Assembly (NCBI RefSeq): GCF_002776525.5
Contig: NC_045436.1
Coordinates: 165,616,756-165,680,755 of the forward strand
From: Piliocolobus tephrosceles
Lineage: Eukaryota > Chordata > Mammalia > Primates > Cercopithecidae
Direction of reading: 5' to 3'
DNA: 64,000 bases
Positions 46,543 through 58,456 of the stretch are shown here, one piece after another. Position numbers and translations under genes: made by a program. The first letter of the stretch is position 1, and each line of letters starts with the position of its first letter. The notes below the pieces were generated by a model. The model did not search any database. It was not told the origin of the DNA and saw nothing but the letters and a program-made list of their open reading frames with translations.

Positions 46543-47055
46543 TGATTTATACAGGATTCTCCAGAGAAACAGAACCAGAACCAGTAGGACATTTACTATA
46601 AAGTATTGGTTTGCATGAATATGGAGGCTGAGAAGTCCTGTAGTCTGCCATCTGCAAGCTGGAAACTCAGGAAAGCTGCTGGAGTAGTTTTAAAGCCTGA
46701 GATCCAGAGAGCTGATGCTATAGACTGCAGTCTGTGTCTGAAAGCCTGAGAACCAGGTGCACCATCAGCAAGAGAAGATTGATGGGCCAGCTCAACAGTC
46801 TGGCAAAGGTAATTCACCCTTCTTCTGCCTTTTTTTTTCTACTCAGATCCTCAGCGGATTGGATAATACCCAGCCACAATGGGAACAGCCATCTGCTTTA
46901 TTTTGTCTGTCAATTCAAGGGCTAACGTCTTCCAGAAACGCGCGCTCTTTCTCTCTCCCCTCCCCCATACACACACACACTTAGAAATGATATTTAACCA
47001 GCTATCTGGGCATCCCGTGACCTAGTCAAATTGACATATGAAATTAACTGTCACA
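46543..47055 (-). mobile_element. MLT2B-like LTR, 5' LTR of the ERVL fragment
   Basis: It opens TGATTTATACAGGATTCTCC and closes AAATTAACTGTCACA, with GAGAAGTCCTGTAGTCTGCC and TTTAACCAGCTATCTGGGCA between. Orientation and position fit the 5' LTR of the minus-strand ERVL remnant to its left. Confidence 0.85.
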
Positions 47056-47537
47056 CTATTATATTCCAGACATTTTATTAGCTGCTCTTTTTCCTGTCCA
47101 TCCATTTTTTGTAGTTTTCACCATTTTTTTTTATCTTTGGTTCTCTATCTTTTCTTTTGCAAGTCACAATTTGTTGGGCAAGCCTTTTCATTTCTGTGCT
47201 ATCCACTCTGTTATATTTTAGCTGTACATTCGGTCCAAATTTCTTCTGTCATCTGTCTACTGAACACAATCGCAAGAACATGTTGTTTACTTGAAATCAG
47301 TACATCAAATATGAGCTAATAATAAAAGTGATTTCTCAATGGAGTTAAATATTCTTGAATACTTCAGTCACATGAAAATTTCTTAATTTACACAACACGA
47401 CTTATAATAAAGGAGTATAAGATAACTTTTATGCAAAAATTATATAAAATTCCAGGGAAATTATGGCTTTAAATTATTTTAGGTGTATTATTACTTATTC
47501 CTCATATTGTATCTGGGTGGGCTTCTTATTAGGTAAA
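47056..47537. other. Nothing recognised
   Basis: T-rich, no gene. Confidence 0.5.
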
Positions 47538-47942
47538 TGTATTAGTCCATTCTTGCACTGCTATAAAGAACTACCTGAGATGGGGTAATTTATGAAGAAA
47601 AGAGGTTTAGACTCAACATATCTGCAGGATGTATCGAAGGCATGGCTGGGAGGCCTCAGGAAACTTACAATCACGGAGGAAGGCAAAGGGGAAGGGGGCA
47701 TGTCTTTACATGTCAGAGCAGGATAGGGAGGGAGAGAGAGAGAGACAGAGAGAGAGAGGAAGAGAGAGAGGTGGGAGGGGCTGCATGCTTTCAAACAAGT
47801 AGATCTCATGAGAACTCACTACAATGAGAACAGCAAGGGAGAAATCTGCCCCTCTGATCCAATCACCTCCCACCAGGCTCCTCCTCCAACACTGAAGATC
47901 ATAATTTAACATGAAATTTGGATGGGGACCCAGAGCTAAACA
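47538..47942 (-). mobile_element. MST-type MaLR LTR, reverse orientation, with (GA)n
   Basis: It begins TGTATTAGTCCATTCTTGCA, contains CCTCCCACCAGGCTCCTCCT, and ends CAGAGCTAAACA. A (GA)n tract at 47727-47772 lies inside. Confidence 0.85.
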
Positions 47943-49365
47943 GTATCTATAAATTTCTCTTTTGTCTGAGTTTCTCTTGGTTAAACCTTAATATTATTAT
48001 CATCATTAAGCCTAATTATATCCACTTATGGAGAATTCTGAATTTGTTTGAAAATATACTCTAGATCTTAGATAAGAGAGATAAATCCAACCCAGCATTC
48101 AACATCAGCTTTTGAAAAATGCTGGTATTTAACTTTCCCATCTCCAAGTCAATGCTGAAAAAAAAATTTGTGACTATTATTCATCAGCCACTTATGCATC
48201 ATCCTAATAGGTATATGATATCCAAACCAGATTTTCCTCATTAATTATATAAATTATATGACATATAACCTTGTACGATAAAATAAAATATCTTACTCAA
48301 ATGAAGATAATTTAAATATTATTTCCTTTCCTCAATCTGCTAAGCCAATCCACCTTCAACATAATTAAATTAGTTTAGACTGACAAGAGTGGTTTTTAGT
48401 AAAGTATCGTGGCATGAACCCAGTGTCTTGTTTTCTTTTGATATTGTTAAGTTTTATTTAAAAAGCATTATAATCTGAATGATTTTGGACTCCATGTCCT
48501 CTTTTCAAGTAACGTAAGCAAAACATACATTTTTAACTAAGTAAATGGAATATATTAAGTGTGTTGATATGGTTAACTAATGGGTCACTTAAAGAACCAA
48601 TATGAATTATTCTTAAAATAAATCACTTCAAACTCCCAATTTATCTTCTTTCTCTTTATTTCCCTCTTTCTGGCCAAAAAAATTCACAGTCACATTTAAT
48701 ATTTGACAACTTGGAAAAAGCTGAGTTAAAAAAATAATTCAGCTGAGCCTGGTGAAAACTTTGATGACAGTTTATTACAATAAACCTATGACCACTGTAA
48801 TAATAGAATTTGATAAAAATGGCATTACCTCTATATTAACATTTCACATCTGCTTACTAAAAGCATAATTTTATTATCTGCTCTCTTACATGTTTGCCAA
48901 ATGACCAACTTTCTGTTTGGCATTTCAATCTTAAGCTAGGTTGAGACATCTAAATTGAAAAATTTCCAGGCCCCTTGCCTTTGCTTTGGAAATCTTCTTA
49001 AAAGTTCTTATTTATATTACGTAGCTGTGAATCAGGTACAATGATAGCTGCAGCCAGTCTTGGTTTATAATAGTCTAGAGATAAAAATGATCTTTAAGCA
49101 AATATTTCAATAAGAGAACTTTAAGATTAAGCAAATGACCTATTTTTGTTTATGTTTTGTTATGTTACTTACTCCCTATAGATAGGTGCTAGCTGAGGCT
49201 GGGGGAAGGTGCCTATTCCTCCAATCCTGATGAAATGACCAAGTGTGCAGATTCCATAAGTGATGTCCTGAAAGAGTATAAGATCAAGAACCAAGAAAGT
49301 ATTCACTCAAAGAGGCTAGAACATTCTTTTCCAGTTTATATTTCCATTACTATGTACTTAAGGGG
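47943..49365. other. Nothing recognised
   Basis: AT-rich DNA with no open frame of note and no repeat that I can name. Confidence 0.5.
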
Positions 49366-49698
49366 TGATATGGTTTGGCTATGACCCCATCCAAATCTCA
49401 TCTTGAATTGTAGCTCCCATAATTTCCACGTGTCATGGTAGGGGCCAGGTGGGAGGTACTGGAATCATGGGGCTGAGTCTTTCCCAGGCAGTTTCTAAGA
49501 TAGTGAGTAAGTTTCAGGAGATATGATGGTTTCATAAATGTAAGTTTCCCTGCACAAGTTCTCTCTTGACTTCTGCTGTGATTGTGAGTCCTTCCCTGCC
49601 CAGTCATGTGGAACTGTGAATCTATTAAGCCTCTTTTTCTTTATAAATTACTCAGACTTGGTATGTCTTTATTAGCAGCATGAAAACAAACTAATGCA
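49366..49698 (+). mobile_element. THE1/MSTA-type MaLR LTR, sense
   Basis: TGATATGGTTTGGCTATGAC to AACAAACTAATGCA, with flanks AGGGG (49361-49365) and AGGAG (49699-49703). CACGTGTCATGG and TTTATAAATTACTCAGAC are in place. Confidence 0.9.
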
Positions 49699-49768
49699 AG
49701 GAGATAACACTTATTATCATCAGGGCAAGTGTCTCGCTAAGAAAATAATCCCTTGTAAATAGATGGGA

Positions 49769-50164
49769 TGTATACTAGTCCATTTTCACACTGTCATAAA
49801 GAAACACTTGAGACTAGGTAATTTATTTAAAAAAAGAAAAGAGGTTTAATCAGCACACAGTACTGCAGGCTGTACAGGAAGCATAGTGGCTTCTGGGGAG
49901 GACACCTGAGGAAACTTTCAATCACAGTGGAAGGTGAAGGGGAAGCAGGTACGTTTTAAATGGCTGGAGCAGGAGGAAGACAGTGGGGTGGTATCACACA
50001 CTTTTAAGCAATCAGATATCATGAGAACTCTATAAGGAGAAGAGCACCTAAGTGAGAAATCCACCTCCATGATCCAATCACCTCCCACCAGGCCCCACTT
50101 CCCACACTAGGGATTATAATTTGACATGAGATTTGGGTGGGGACACAGATCCAAAACCATACCA
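49769..50164 (-). mobile_element. MST-type MaLR LTR, reverse orientation
   Basis: It begins TGTATACTAGTCCATTTTCA and ends near CCAAAACCATACCA; contains CACCTCCCACCAGGCCCCAC. Confidence 0.87.
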
Positions 50165-50937
50165 AGATATAAAGAGAAAGAACAGTGAACCAAATTTCTT
50201 GGAGTGTTGATGAAAAAACCCTCCAGATGAATCTAATATGATCCCCTATATATATGTTGTCCCCTATATGCACTCCTCATGCAAACTCTTAATAGATGAA
50301 CCACGATGCAAAGCAAAACTAAGACAACCACAGGAAAGAATGCTTGAGGAGTATCTGAGATCGAAGTGTAGGGAGGGAAGCTTGGGAGAATCCTAGTGCT
50401 TGGGCATTTGGGGAGCCTCCTGCTAAACTGGGGTTCCAATAACAATATGCCTAGCAACCTCCCCCCTCAGTGGGAACCCAAAGGGCACCTGGATATGGGT
50501 GTTAAGAGTATACCTTCCACAGGATGCTTCTCTTACCTGGAGGATAGCCTTATGCTTAACTGTTGGACCCATGACCAGGGGTTTGCTCATGTGGGAAACA
50601 TGTTTATACTGGCAGATGCCCTTGCAGCTCTTATCTGACCAATGTGTGGTTCATCTCAGCCTCACTACACTCTGGGGCTGGGAACCTGATCTTGCAGCTC
50701 TCCTCCAGCCCTCCACTCATGCCCCAGGATCCTGGGGAAACTCAGCCTGGAGTAGTCCCTGGTTCTTCAGATGTTGCAAATTCAATACTTCACAATAGAA
50801 AACAAGTTCAAGGATTTTTCCTTATACATCCTGAGCAGGAACCTCACAATGAGACAGGTGAGCAGTCCTCTGTGCCCAGGTCATGTGAGGCAGGAATGAA
50901 AAGTGAGTCAGTGAGAGACAGAGAAAGAAAAGTTGGG
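50165..50937. other. No gene recognised
   Basis: GC content is higher than the flanks. Overlapping frames at 50396-50638, 50499-50798 and 50644-51006 lie in different registers and show no domain; the last ends in a translation of the (TATC)n repeat. Confidence 0.45.
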
Positions 50938-50987
<50 letters not shown>

Positions 50988-50995
50988 TTATCTGA
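50938..50995. repeat. (TATC)n tetranucleotide microsatellite
   Basis: About a dozen uninterrupted ATCT units, then TATTTATCTG. Confidence 0.97.
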
Positions 50996-51287
50996 ATAGG
51001 ATTTGAGTCTTGAGCTACTTAAAGTTCATAGGCAAGGGAGCCCAGGATGTTAGGTAGAGAGATGCCTCTGAGGTTCTCATTTCTGGCCAATGGCTTGAGC
51101 CATTTGGGTGTGGTATAGAACTGAAAACTGTATCAAGTGCGACTGAGCCCTGCTTCTGATATGTGAAAGTTAAACTTTTGTTTGAAATGGATAGCAAAGC
51201 AACATAAACTTAAAAGAATTCACTGCATTGGGGTAAATTTTTATGAATTTCTCTTAAAAAAGAGCTGAAAATGAATAGGTGGTGTTT

Positions 51288-51700
51288 CAGTTAATTAGCC
51301 CTGTGTAGCATATCACCCCGAATCTTGGAGGCTTAAAATAAGTATTTATAAATTCTGTAAAATTGGGGGGTTACCTGTTAGATTCCTTTGCTTTGTGGGG
51401 TGTTGGCACAGGTCTGGGAACTCAGTTGGGGCCCTCAGCTCTCTTCCATATATGTTGTCTTATGTTGTAGGATATCTTCTCATGGCCTATCTCTTACAGA
51501 ATAGCTTCGATTGCTTTAAGCACAGTGGCTGGTTTCTAAGAGTTCCAAGTAGAAAAGCCCTAAGTGCAAGTGTGTATCAAGGCTCTGCTTGCATCACTTG
51601 TGCTAATGTTTCCTTGACTTGGATTCAATGTAGCATGGAACTGACAACACAAGAAGGTTAATATCGAGGGTTGCAGCCCTTTCATGCACCAATGGTACAG
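51288..51700 (-). repeat. Unnamed ancient interspersed repeat
   Basis: GTAGCATATCACCCCGAATC then GGAGGCTTAAAATAAG, and later AGCACAGTGGCTGGTTTCTA, are the typical landmarks of a widespread mammalian repeat. I do not recall the family name with confidence. Confidence 0.45.
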
Positions 51701-51772
51701 TCTACAACATGCATTGAAGCCTAAACATTCTACTGAATTCTACAATGCTAGTATCCAGAAATTCCTATGCTA

Positions 51773-51822
51773 TTCTTTACTTAGGAAATGTTACTTTATT
51801 TCTTTACTTAGGAAATGTTACT
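51773..51822. repeat. Tandem duplication, 27-base period
   Basis: TTCTTTACTTAGGAAATGTT (plus ACT) occurs at 51773 and again at 51800, with no mismatch over 23 bases. Confidence 0.95.
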
Positions 51823-52135
51823 GTCATCTTTTGTGGAGTGTATTTCATTTTTATTTTCTTCATTCACCTCTTGTCCTCACTCTCTGAGTACAATAGATAA
51901 CAAGAGAGTATGGAGGAAACTCTGCATATCACACCTGATTATTTTGCAGGTCTATGGTTTCTTGATCTACAGGAGGTTTACTTAAAGTAGGACAAATAAG
52001 TGTTCTGCAGTTCTGCACAAAATAGCAAAATTTGTGCCTCAACATAAACCACATTGGGGCATGTAGTTCATTGTCTTAAAAAATTCCATTGTAAACCTGG
52101 CCTAGTTGGTTTTTGCAACAGTTAACATTAGAAGG

Positions 52136-52163
52136 GGTGTGTGTGTATGTGTGTGTGTGTGTT
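52136..52163. repeat. (GT)n microsatellite
   Basis: About 13 GT units with one AT interruption. Confidence 0.9.
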
Positions 52164-52299
52164 AGTTTACTTACAAATTTCTTACCAAAGAAGAAAAATG
52201 TCCAATTGCTCCGATCCTGCATTCTACTGCATGATTTATTTTGCTTTCTTTTTTTGCAACAGATCCTTTAATATCATAAAGAGTCCATCTTGTAATTAA

Positions 52300-52510
52300 A
52301 TATGTATCTAGCACTTAATATTTTCAACATACCTGGCAGACATTGCTAGTTGTTCCTTTGAACAAGACTATAAAGTAAGCTACTATGGAGTTGAAAATAT
52401 CATTTTTTTAGGTGAAGGAGATGAGGCTTGGAGATTGCCCAAGGTCATGTAATATATTAATGATAGAGATGGAATTAAAATTCTGTTTTCGGTGTCTCCA
52501 TTTTTATTAA
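52300..52510 (+). repeat. MIR SINE
   Basis: GTGAAGGAGATGAGGCTTGG and GATTGCCCAAGGTCATGTAA are the MIR core and following block. Confidence 0.65.
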
Positions 52511-52819
52511 ATCAGGGACTGAGCTGCATGTTGCTTTAAATGGAGAAGGTAACTACAAGGAAGGAGCATGTGGCTTTAACCTGAGGAAGGGCAATTTAGT
52601 AATTTAGTGGATGCGAGTTTTAGAATATAAAATCTTCTTTTAAATGTCTTATGTTCAGACATTGCTATTTCTCAAAATTCCTTTTCTGATGATGTTACCA
52701 AGAGAAGATCTGATGTTAGATACAAGAAATGTAAATAGACTTTTACAGTAACGAGGTTGTCTCTTGCAAGTAAGGGATGAATGATAAGAAGAAGCATTTG
52801 AAATGATGATGTGTTGAAT

Positions 52820-52875
52820 ACAAATTCACTTCACTACAGTTTTTATTACAAATTCACTTCACTCCAGTTTTTATT
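52820..52875. repeat. Tandem duplication, 28-base period
   Basis: ACAAATTCACTTCACTACAG (plus TTTTTATT) at 52820-52847 is repeated at 52848-52875 with one substitution. Confidence 0.96.
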
Positions 52876-53699
52876 AGTGACAAATACCTGTTCGCCAAAC
52901 AAATTATATAGCTCTACATCTACAGTATTTTACTGAGTGTATATCAAATCATTTTTACTAATATTTATTTGACTGCCTATAAAACCCATTAAAATAATAT
53001 CAATGTACTTCATTAATTTCTACTTGTTTGGGGCCAGTGTATAAAGTACAGTTACAAAGAAAATAGAATACTACTAGCATCTGTACTGCTATTTTTACTC
53101 AGTATTTGGATTATTTTCATTGCTTCATTTTCATAATATGCTCTAAATTAATTAGCTGCAACAGAAACTTTGAATAATTCAAAGAGACACTTTAGGCAAA
53201 TTGCATTTTTTTTCCAATTGGCTACATCATAAGTTTGTTATAATGAATAATGGTGAGGCAGATGTTTGGTTGATTTATTGTTCTTCCATGAAAGTTTTAT
53301 ATGATAATTTTTTAGCAGAAATGAGGCTATTTATAGTAGTTAACTTTGTCAAAGACATCACAACAGAGATGCAAAGGAATCTGTAATAGTATTCATCATT
53401 CTGAACCTTAAAAGATAGCATGTACTACAGGATCAAGAGGAAGCAAGAATCAACTCTGTACTATTCAATACAGCTTCTTCGAACTGTTGTAAGTATATTG
53501 AATCCAAGAACATTTAAAAACTATCCTTGCTTTTACAATTTTTTTGGCTCAAAACATTATTTTTAAAAAGTAAATTTTCTCAATGCACTTCCATTCAGTC
53601 TTTTGTTTTTGATTTTGCTCATTAACGTATCAGTTGAAAAAATTTTCTTGTTATACTGATTTTTATCTGTTTGCTATCATTCTCATGCCAACCCTGTCC

Positions 53700-54160
53700 C
53701 CATCCTCACCACATACTTATCAGAGCTCTCTTCTTTGATGGTCTCTGCAATGCTCTCTGGCCTGGAATTCTGGTATTACTTGGTTCCCTAGCTCTTTCGC
53801 TTCTAGTTTAATCTGGCCAATGGGAGGCACAGCAAGAAATGAAAAGGGGAGACAGAGAGAGGTTCAGATATTCATTTTCTGTTCTCCCCATGCCCTATCA
53901 GCCTCTGTGCCCTGCTTACACCAGAGCTCCTAATGGCTTTCCCCTTTCCATGGAATAGGCTCTCATAGACTCAGAGCTGACTGTCTAATGTCCTCTCCTT
54001 CAGCCCTAGGACTACTAATGGGCTTCTCATTGTTGCCAATATCTGGATGCTTCCCTATCCTTTACTGGTTTTCTTATTTCTTCTCACATCTCTGTAAGTA
54101 GTTAAACCCTTTCAAGTGGGCCATCTGATTTTCCATAGGATCCTGAATAATATAGTTGAT
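53700..54160 (+). repeat. Possible unnamed ancient repeat
   Basis: CTGGCCAATGGGAGGCACAG, an AGCTCCTAATGGC stretch, and a final GTGGGCCATCTGATTTTCCA recur in a known mammalian interspersed repeat. The assignment is by memory of the layout and is weak. Confidence 0.35.
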
Positions 54161-56215
54161 TTATATAAAAAGGAATGTTTCTCCTATAAAGAGGAAAAAA
54201 GAAAGTACGCTTTTATTATATCTGTCTGCTTCTGAAAGATTTTCATACTTTGTGTTCTTTATTTTATTCAATTCTAATGTCAATCGTGGCCTGGCAGAGA
54301 GGGAACTGAAGGAATAAATGTCCCAGTGATACCCTACTTCTGTTCTCTCATCTTTAGCTGGTGCCTGCCATTGACTGTATCCCAGCGGCTGGAGCCTAAG
54401 GGAGTTCATTGGTGCTGTCTAGGATTTAGACTAGGGAGGAGAAGTGTAGATCTCAGATCTGAAGGAACAGAGGAAGCATATTCATCACAGTTCACCAGTT
54501 TATCCCTTCAAAATCCACTTGTGGTCTTTGTCCAGATTTTTTTAAGTGCATGCCTCCTATATAAAGGGCACAGAAAATCATCAGCAACTTTATCACCATT
54601 AACTCATGATAATTCAGCTATATCCCTGGCCAAAATCTAAGCTGTTTGCCAGAAATAATCTTCACATAAGTCAGTTAGGGATAGGGGGAAGGAGATTATG
54701 GATAAAAAATAAGTTAAGGTAAAACATAGGTAATTCAGTAGCAGGTTCTGAGGCCTAAGTTTCCTTCTTCCAGAACCCATTTCATGTTCTCCTTAGGTTC
54801 ACTCATAACTAGGTAGTGGTCTTTACATGATGAGTGACACAAATATTTATTCTCTCATTATCTGAATTTTTGGTGATTTTATCCTTATGAGATTGCTGGG
54901 GTTTCCAATCAACCAGGACTTGTGATTTAGGAGTACTAAGAAATACCCTGGTAAACATGTGAGTTGCAGATATAGTTTTATTTCTCCTATTGTGGAGCTG
55001 CAGTCCAGTGCCTCTTAGTATAGTGCAATGAATAACTTGCCTACCATTTTAGTAGCATTAAGAGTATACAATGCTCAGGACAGAGATTCAGTTTCCAATA
55101 CTACTAAACTATAAGTTTTCTTGATGGCGTTATTTTTTACTTGAGTACTATACCTACAAATTCACCAAGCCCCAGGATTCTAGGATGAAAAGCAAACATT
55201 CCTTAAGTAAGTTATTTAGGAAAATATATCCTTAGGGTCCTGGACCATGAATTTTGGCCTCTGTTCTTTAGCTAGTCTTACGACTAAGCCTTATGTAGCT
55301 CTTCTAAGCCAGCTGCTTTGGGAAGATTGGTGACTTGCTAAGACCAGAGAATCCTATCAGAATGAGTCTAATGTCTCAGATCTTCTGCTGTTAAATATCT
55401 TCTCTGGTTGGGATTTTTTTGTGTATAGTGTTTGACAATGGCTACAGCATTATGTAAGTCCACAGGAGTGGCACTGGCAGAAGTACTATGGGGATGGATG
55501 GATAAACACATACCCAGAATCAGCCTCTATGTGGAAAATCCCTGCCTTTTCTACAAGATGGCTATCTGGTCTTCCCAGAGCATGGCACCATATTGGAATT
55601 CAGAATGGGGTTCAGCCTTAGGTAGCCTGGGCAAGTGGAACCTATACATACCTTCTAATACTGTTGTCATCACCATATTGCACTTTGTCATTCAAACAGT
55701 ACTGACATTGCTGGAAAGGGAGTCACAATGATATATACAAGATAATACATCTTGCCTAGCTGATCATTGAACTCACAGTGGATGCCTGCTAATAAACTAG
55801 TATCTGGCACATGAGTATTTTTATCTCAGGTGCTTTTTCACTAATCTCCCTTTTTTATGATTAGCCACTATTGGAGATCCACAGTGAATCTATAAATTTC
55901 CTTTATTAATACCCTTCAGGATTTCTCCTGAGTTTCTCTATAATGTAGCAGCAATTTACTCCCAGCTGGTATGGTTTGTTGTATCAATCTATCAATAAAG
56001 ATAACTTACAGTTTTCTTCTTCTGTGTCTTAACTGATCATGGGTAATTTCCCATGAGCCTACTGGTAGAGTGCACGGAAGGACTAGGAGAAGATTCCAGG
56101 GGTATCTGAGCCACCTAATTTTTCCTTTAATTTGCTTGTGTTTTGGACCTGCTGAAGCCAGAAAACATGTGACAATTATTGTTTTCCAGTTTCCTTGCAT
56201 TAACTGTAAATTTTT
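54161..56215. other. No gene recognised, possible very old ERV-like sequence
   Basis: About 2 kb with modest GC. Frames at 54326-54640 (104 residues) and 55432-55731 (99 residues) show no domain. Part of 54900-55700 has the look of decayed ERV internal sequence, but I cannot match it. Confidence 0.35.
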
Positions 56216-56253
56216 AAAACAGCTTTATTGAGGTATAGTCAACATGAAATACA

Positions 56254-56537
56254 TGATATGGTTTGTCTGTGTCCCCACCAAAATCTCATGCTGCTGTTCT
56301 CCTGATATGAGTTCTCTCTAGATCTGATGGTTTTATAAGTGGCCTTTTCCTCTTTTGCTCGGCACTTCTCCTTCCTGTCATCATGTGAAGAAGGACATGT
56401 TTGTTTCCACTTTCACCATGATTGTAAGTTTCCCGAGGTCTTTCCAGTCATGTGGAACTGAGACTCAAATAAATCTCTTTGCTTCATAAGTTAGTCTTGT
56501 GCAGTTCTTTATAACAGTGTGAGAATGGACTAATACA
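56254..56537 (+). mobile_element. MST-type MaLR LTR, sense, shortened
   Basis: TGATATGGTTTGTCTGTGTC to GAATGGACTAATACA, lacking ~100 bases after CAAAATCTCATGC. Flanks ATACA/ATATA differ by one base. Confidence 0.87.
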
Positions 56538-57000
56538 ATATACTACGCATAAACTGTAAAATTTGATGGGTTTTGACATGTGTGTAACTGTGAAACAAAC
56601 ACCATAATCAAGAAAATGAACATATCAATCTCCCCAAAAGTTTCCTGATTTCCTAAGTAATTTATCTATTCCAATTATCACCCCCTAGCCCAAACTGCCA
56701 TGCTCCAGCAACCACTGATCTGCATTCTCTCACTGTAGTTTTCATTTCCTAGAATTTTATATACATGAAATTATGCACTATGAATACATTTTATATCTTG
56801 TTTCTTTCATTCAGCATAGTTATATTGACATGTATCCATGTTGCACATATCGATAGCCTATTTCTTTTTATTGTTGAATACTACTACATTGCATGGAAAA
56901 TCACGATTTATTTACTTGTTGATTGACATTTGGGTAGTTCCCAGTTTAGGGATATTACAATTAAAAATGTTACTAATAATCAAGTGCAAGATTTGGGTGA

Positions 57001-57530
57001 TGTGGTAGACAGGATATCTCCCCAAAGATATCCACATTCTAGTCTCTGAGACCTGTGAATATATTACCTTACAACATAGCGAAAACGACCTTGCAGATGT
57101 GATTAGGAATCTTGGGATGGAAAGGTTGTAATGGATTGTTCAGTTGGACCTGATATAACTCAAAAGAGTGTTATACAAGGAAAACCTGATGGTAAGAGTC
57201 ACAGAAAAAACTGTAACTGTGGAAGCAGAGGTCAGAGAGAGAGAGAGAGAGAAGAGAGATTTGAAAATGTTATACAGCTATGCTACTAGCTCTGAGAATA
57301 CCGAGTGGGGACACAAAAGGAGGAAGGCAGGTGGCCCCTGAAACTTAAAAAAGGCAGAGTTTCTGCCCTAGAGCCTCTGGAAAGAATGCACCTCTGATGA
57401 ACAACTTGGTTTTTGCCCCAGAACATCATTAAGGACTTCTGGCCTCCAAAACTGTAAGATAATAAAACTATGTTCCTTCAAGCCACTAAATTGTGGTAAT
57501 TTGTTACAGCAGCAATAGACAACTCAGGCA
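57001..57530 (+). mobile_element. MLT1-type MaLR LTR, sense
   Basis: TGTGGTAGACAGGATATCTC at the start, then CTGTGAATATATTACCTTAC, TTGCAGATGTGATTAGGAAT, CTGGCCTCCAAAACTGTAAG and TGGTAATTTGTTACAGCAGC. Flanks GGTGA and GGTGG differ by one base. An (AG)n tract is near 57236. Confidence 0.9.
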
Positions 57531-58358
57531 GGTGGATAAATGCTTTCATTTCCCTTGGATTAGCATCTAGTAGAATAGCAGGGTCATATGGTAGACATAT
57601 GTATATATAGTTTTAAAAATGTTCAAATTATTTTCCAAATAGATTGTATCACTTTACATACCATCCAGCAGTGAATGAAACTTCCAGTTGTTCCATATCC
57701 TTGCCAAACCTGGTGTGCTCAGTCCTTTACAAATATCAACTTTTTAAAATAGGTACAGAGTAGTAGCTCATTGAGGTTTTATTTGCACTTCACTAATGAC
57801 TACTGATGTTGAGCATGATTCAAGTGCTCATTTGCTATTATTTGTATATTTTCCTTGGTGATGTTTATATTCAAGTATTTTACCAGGTTTTAAAAGTTGT
57901 GTCATTTTATTTTTTTTGTTGACAATATATATTCTGACACAAATCCTTTATCAGACACATAATTTGTAGGTATTTTTACCCAGAGTGTGACCTTTTTCTT
58001 CTTTTAACAGTTGCTTTTGAAGTTTAAAAGTTTTAAATTTTAATGAAGCCAATTTATTAATTTATTTTCTTTTGTGTATTGTGCTTTGGCTATTTTATCT
58101 AAGACACCTATGACTCACCCAAGGTCATGAAAAGATTCTATGATTTCTTCTAATATAATTTTAAGTTTTGCATCTAGATCTATGCTACATTTTAGGTTAA
58201 ATTTTGTGTATGATGTGAGGTATGAGTCAAAATTAGTTGTTCATTTTTTTTTTAAATGGCTATCAAAGTGATCCAGCAGCATTTGTTGAAAAGACTGTGT
58301 TTTCTATATAGTTTTGGTTTTGCATCTTTGTCAAAAATTAAATGGCCAACTGTATGCA

Positions 58359-58456
58359 GTTCTATTTCTGTACCATTCTGTTTTATTGATTTATCAACAG
58401 CATATTTGTTCTATTTCTGTACCATTCTGTTTTACTGATTTATCAACAGCATATTG
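58359..58456. repeat. Tandem duplication, 49-base period
   Basis: GTTCTATTTCTGTACCATTC and the following ~29 bases occur at 58359 and 58408, nearly identical (one ATT/ACT difference). It lies inside the old L1. Confidence 0.95.

Noticed and set aside
50644..51006. 120-residue frame with repeated YLSI residues
   Set aside because: The repeat residues come from the (TATC)n tract; the upstream part shows no motif.
54326..55731. Possible unknown gene (frames of 104 and 99 residues)
   Set aside because: No domain, no start context or splice pattern, and the sequence looks like decayed repeat or neutral DNA.
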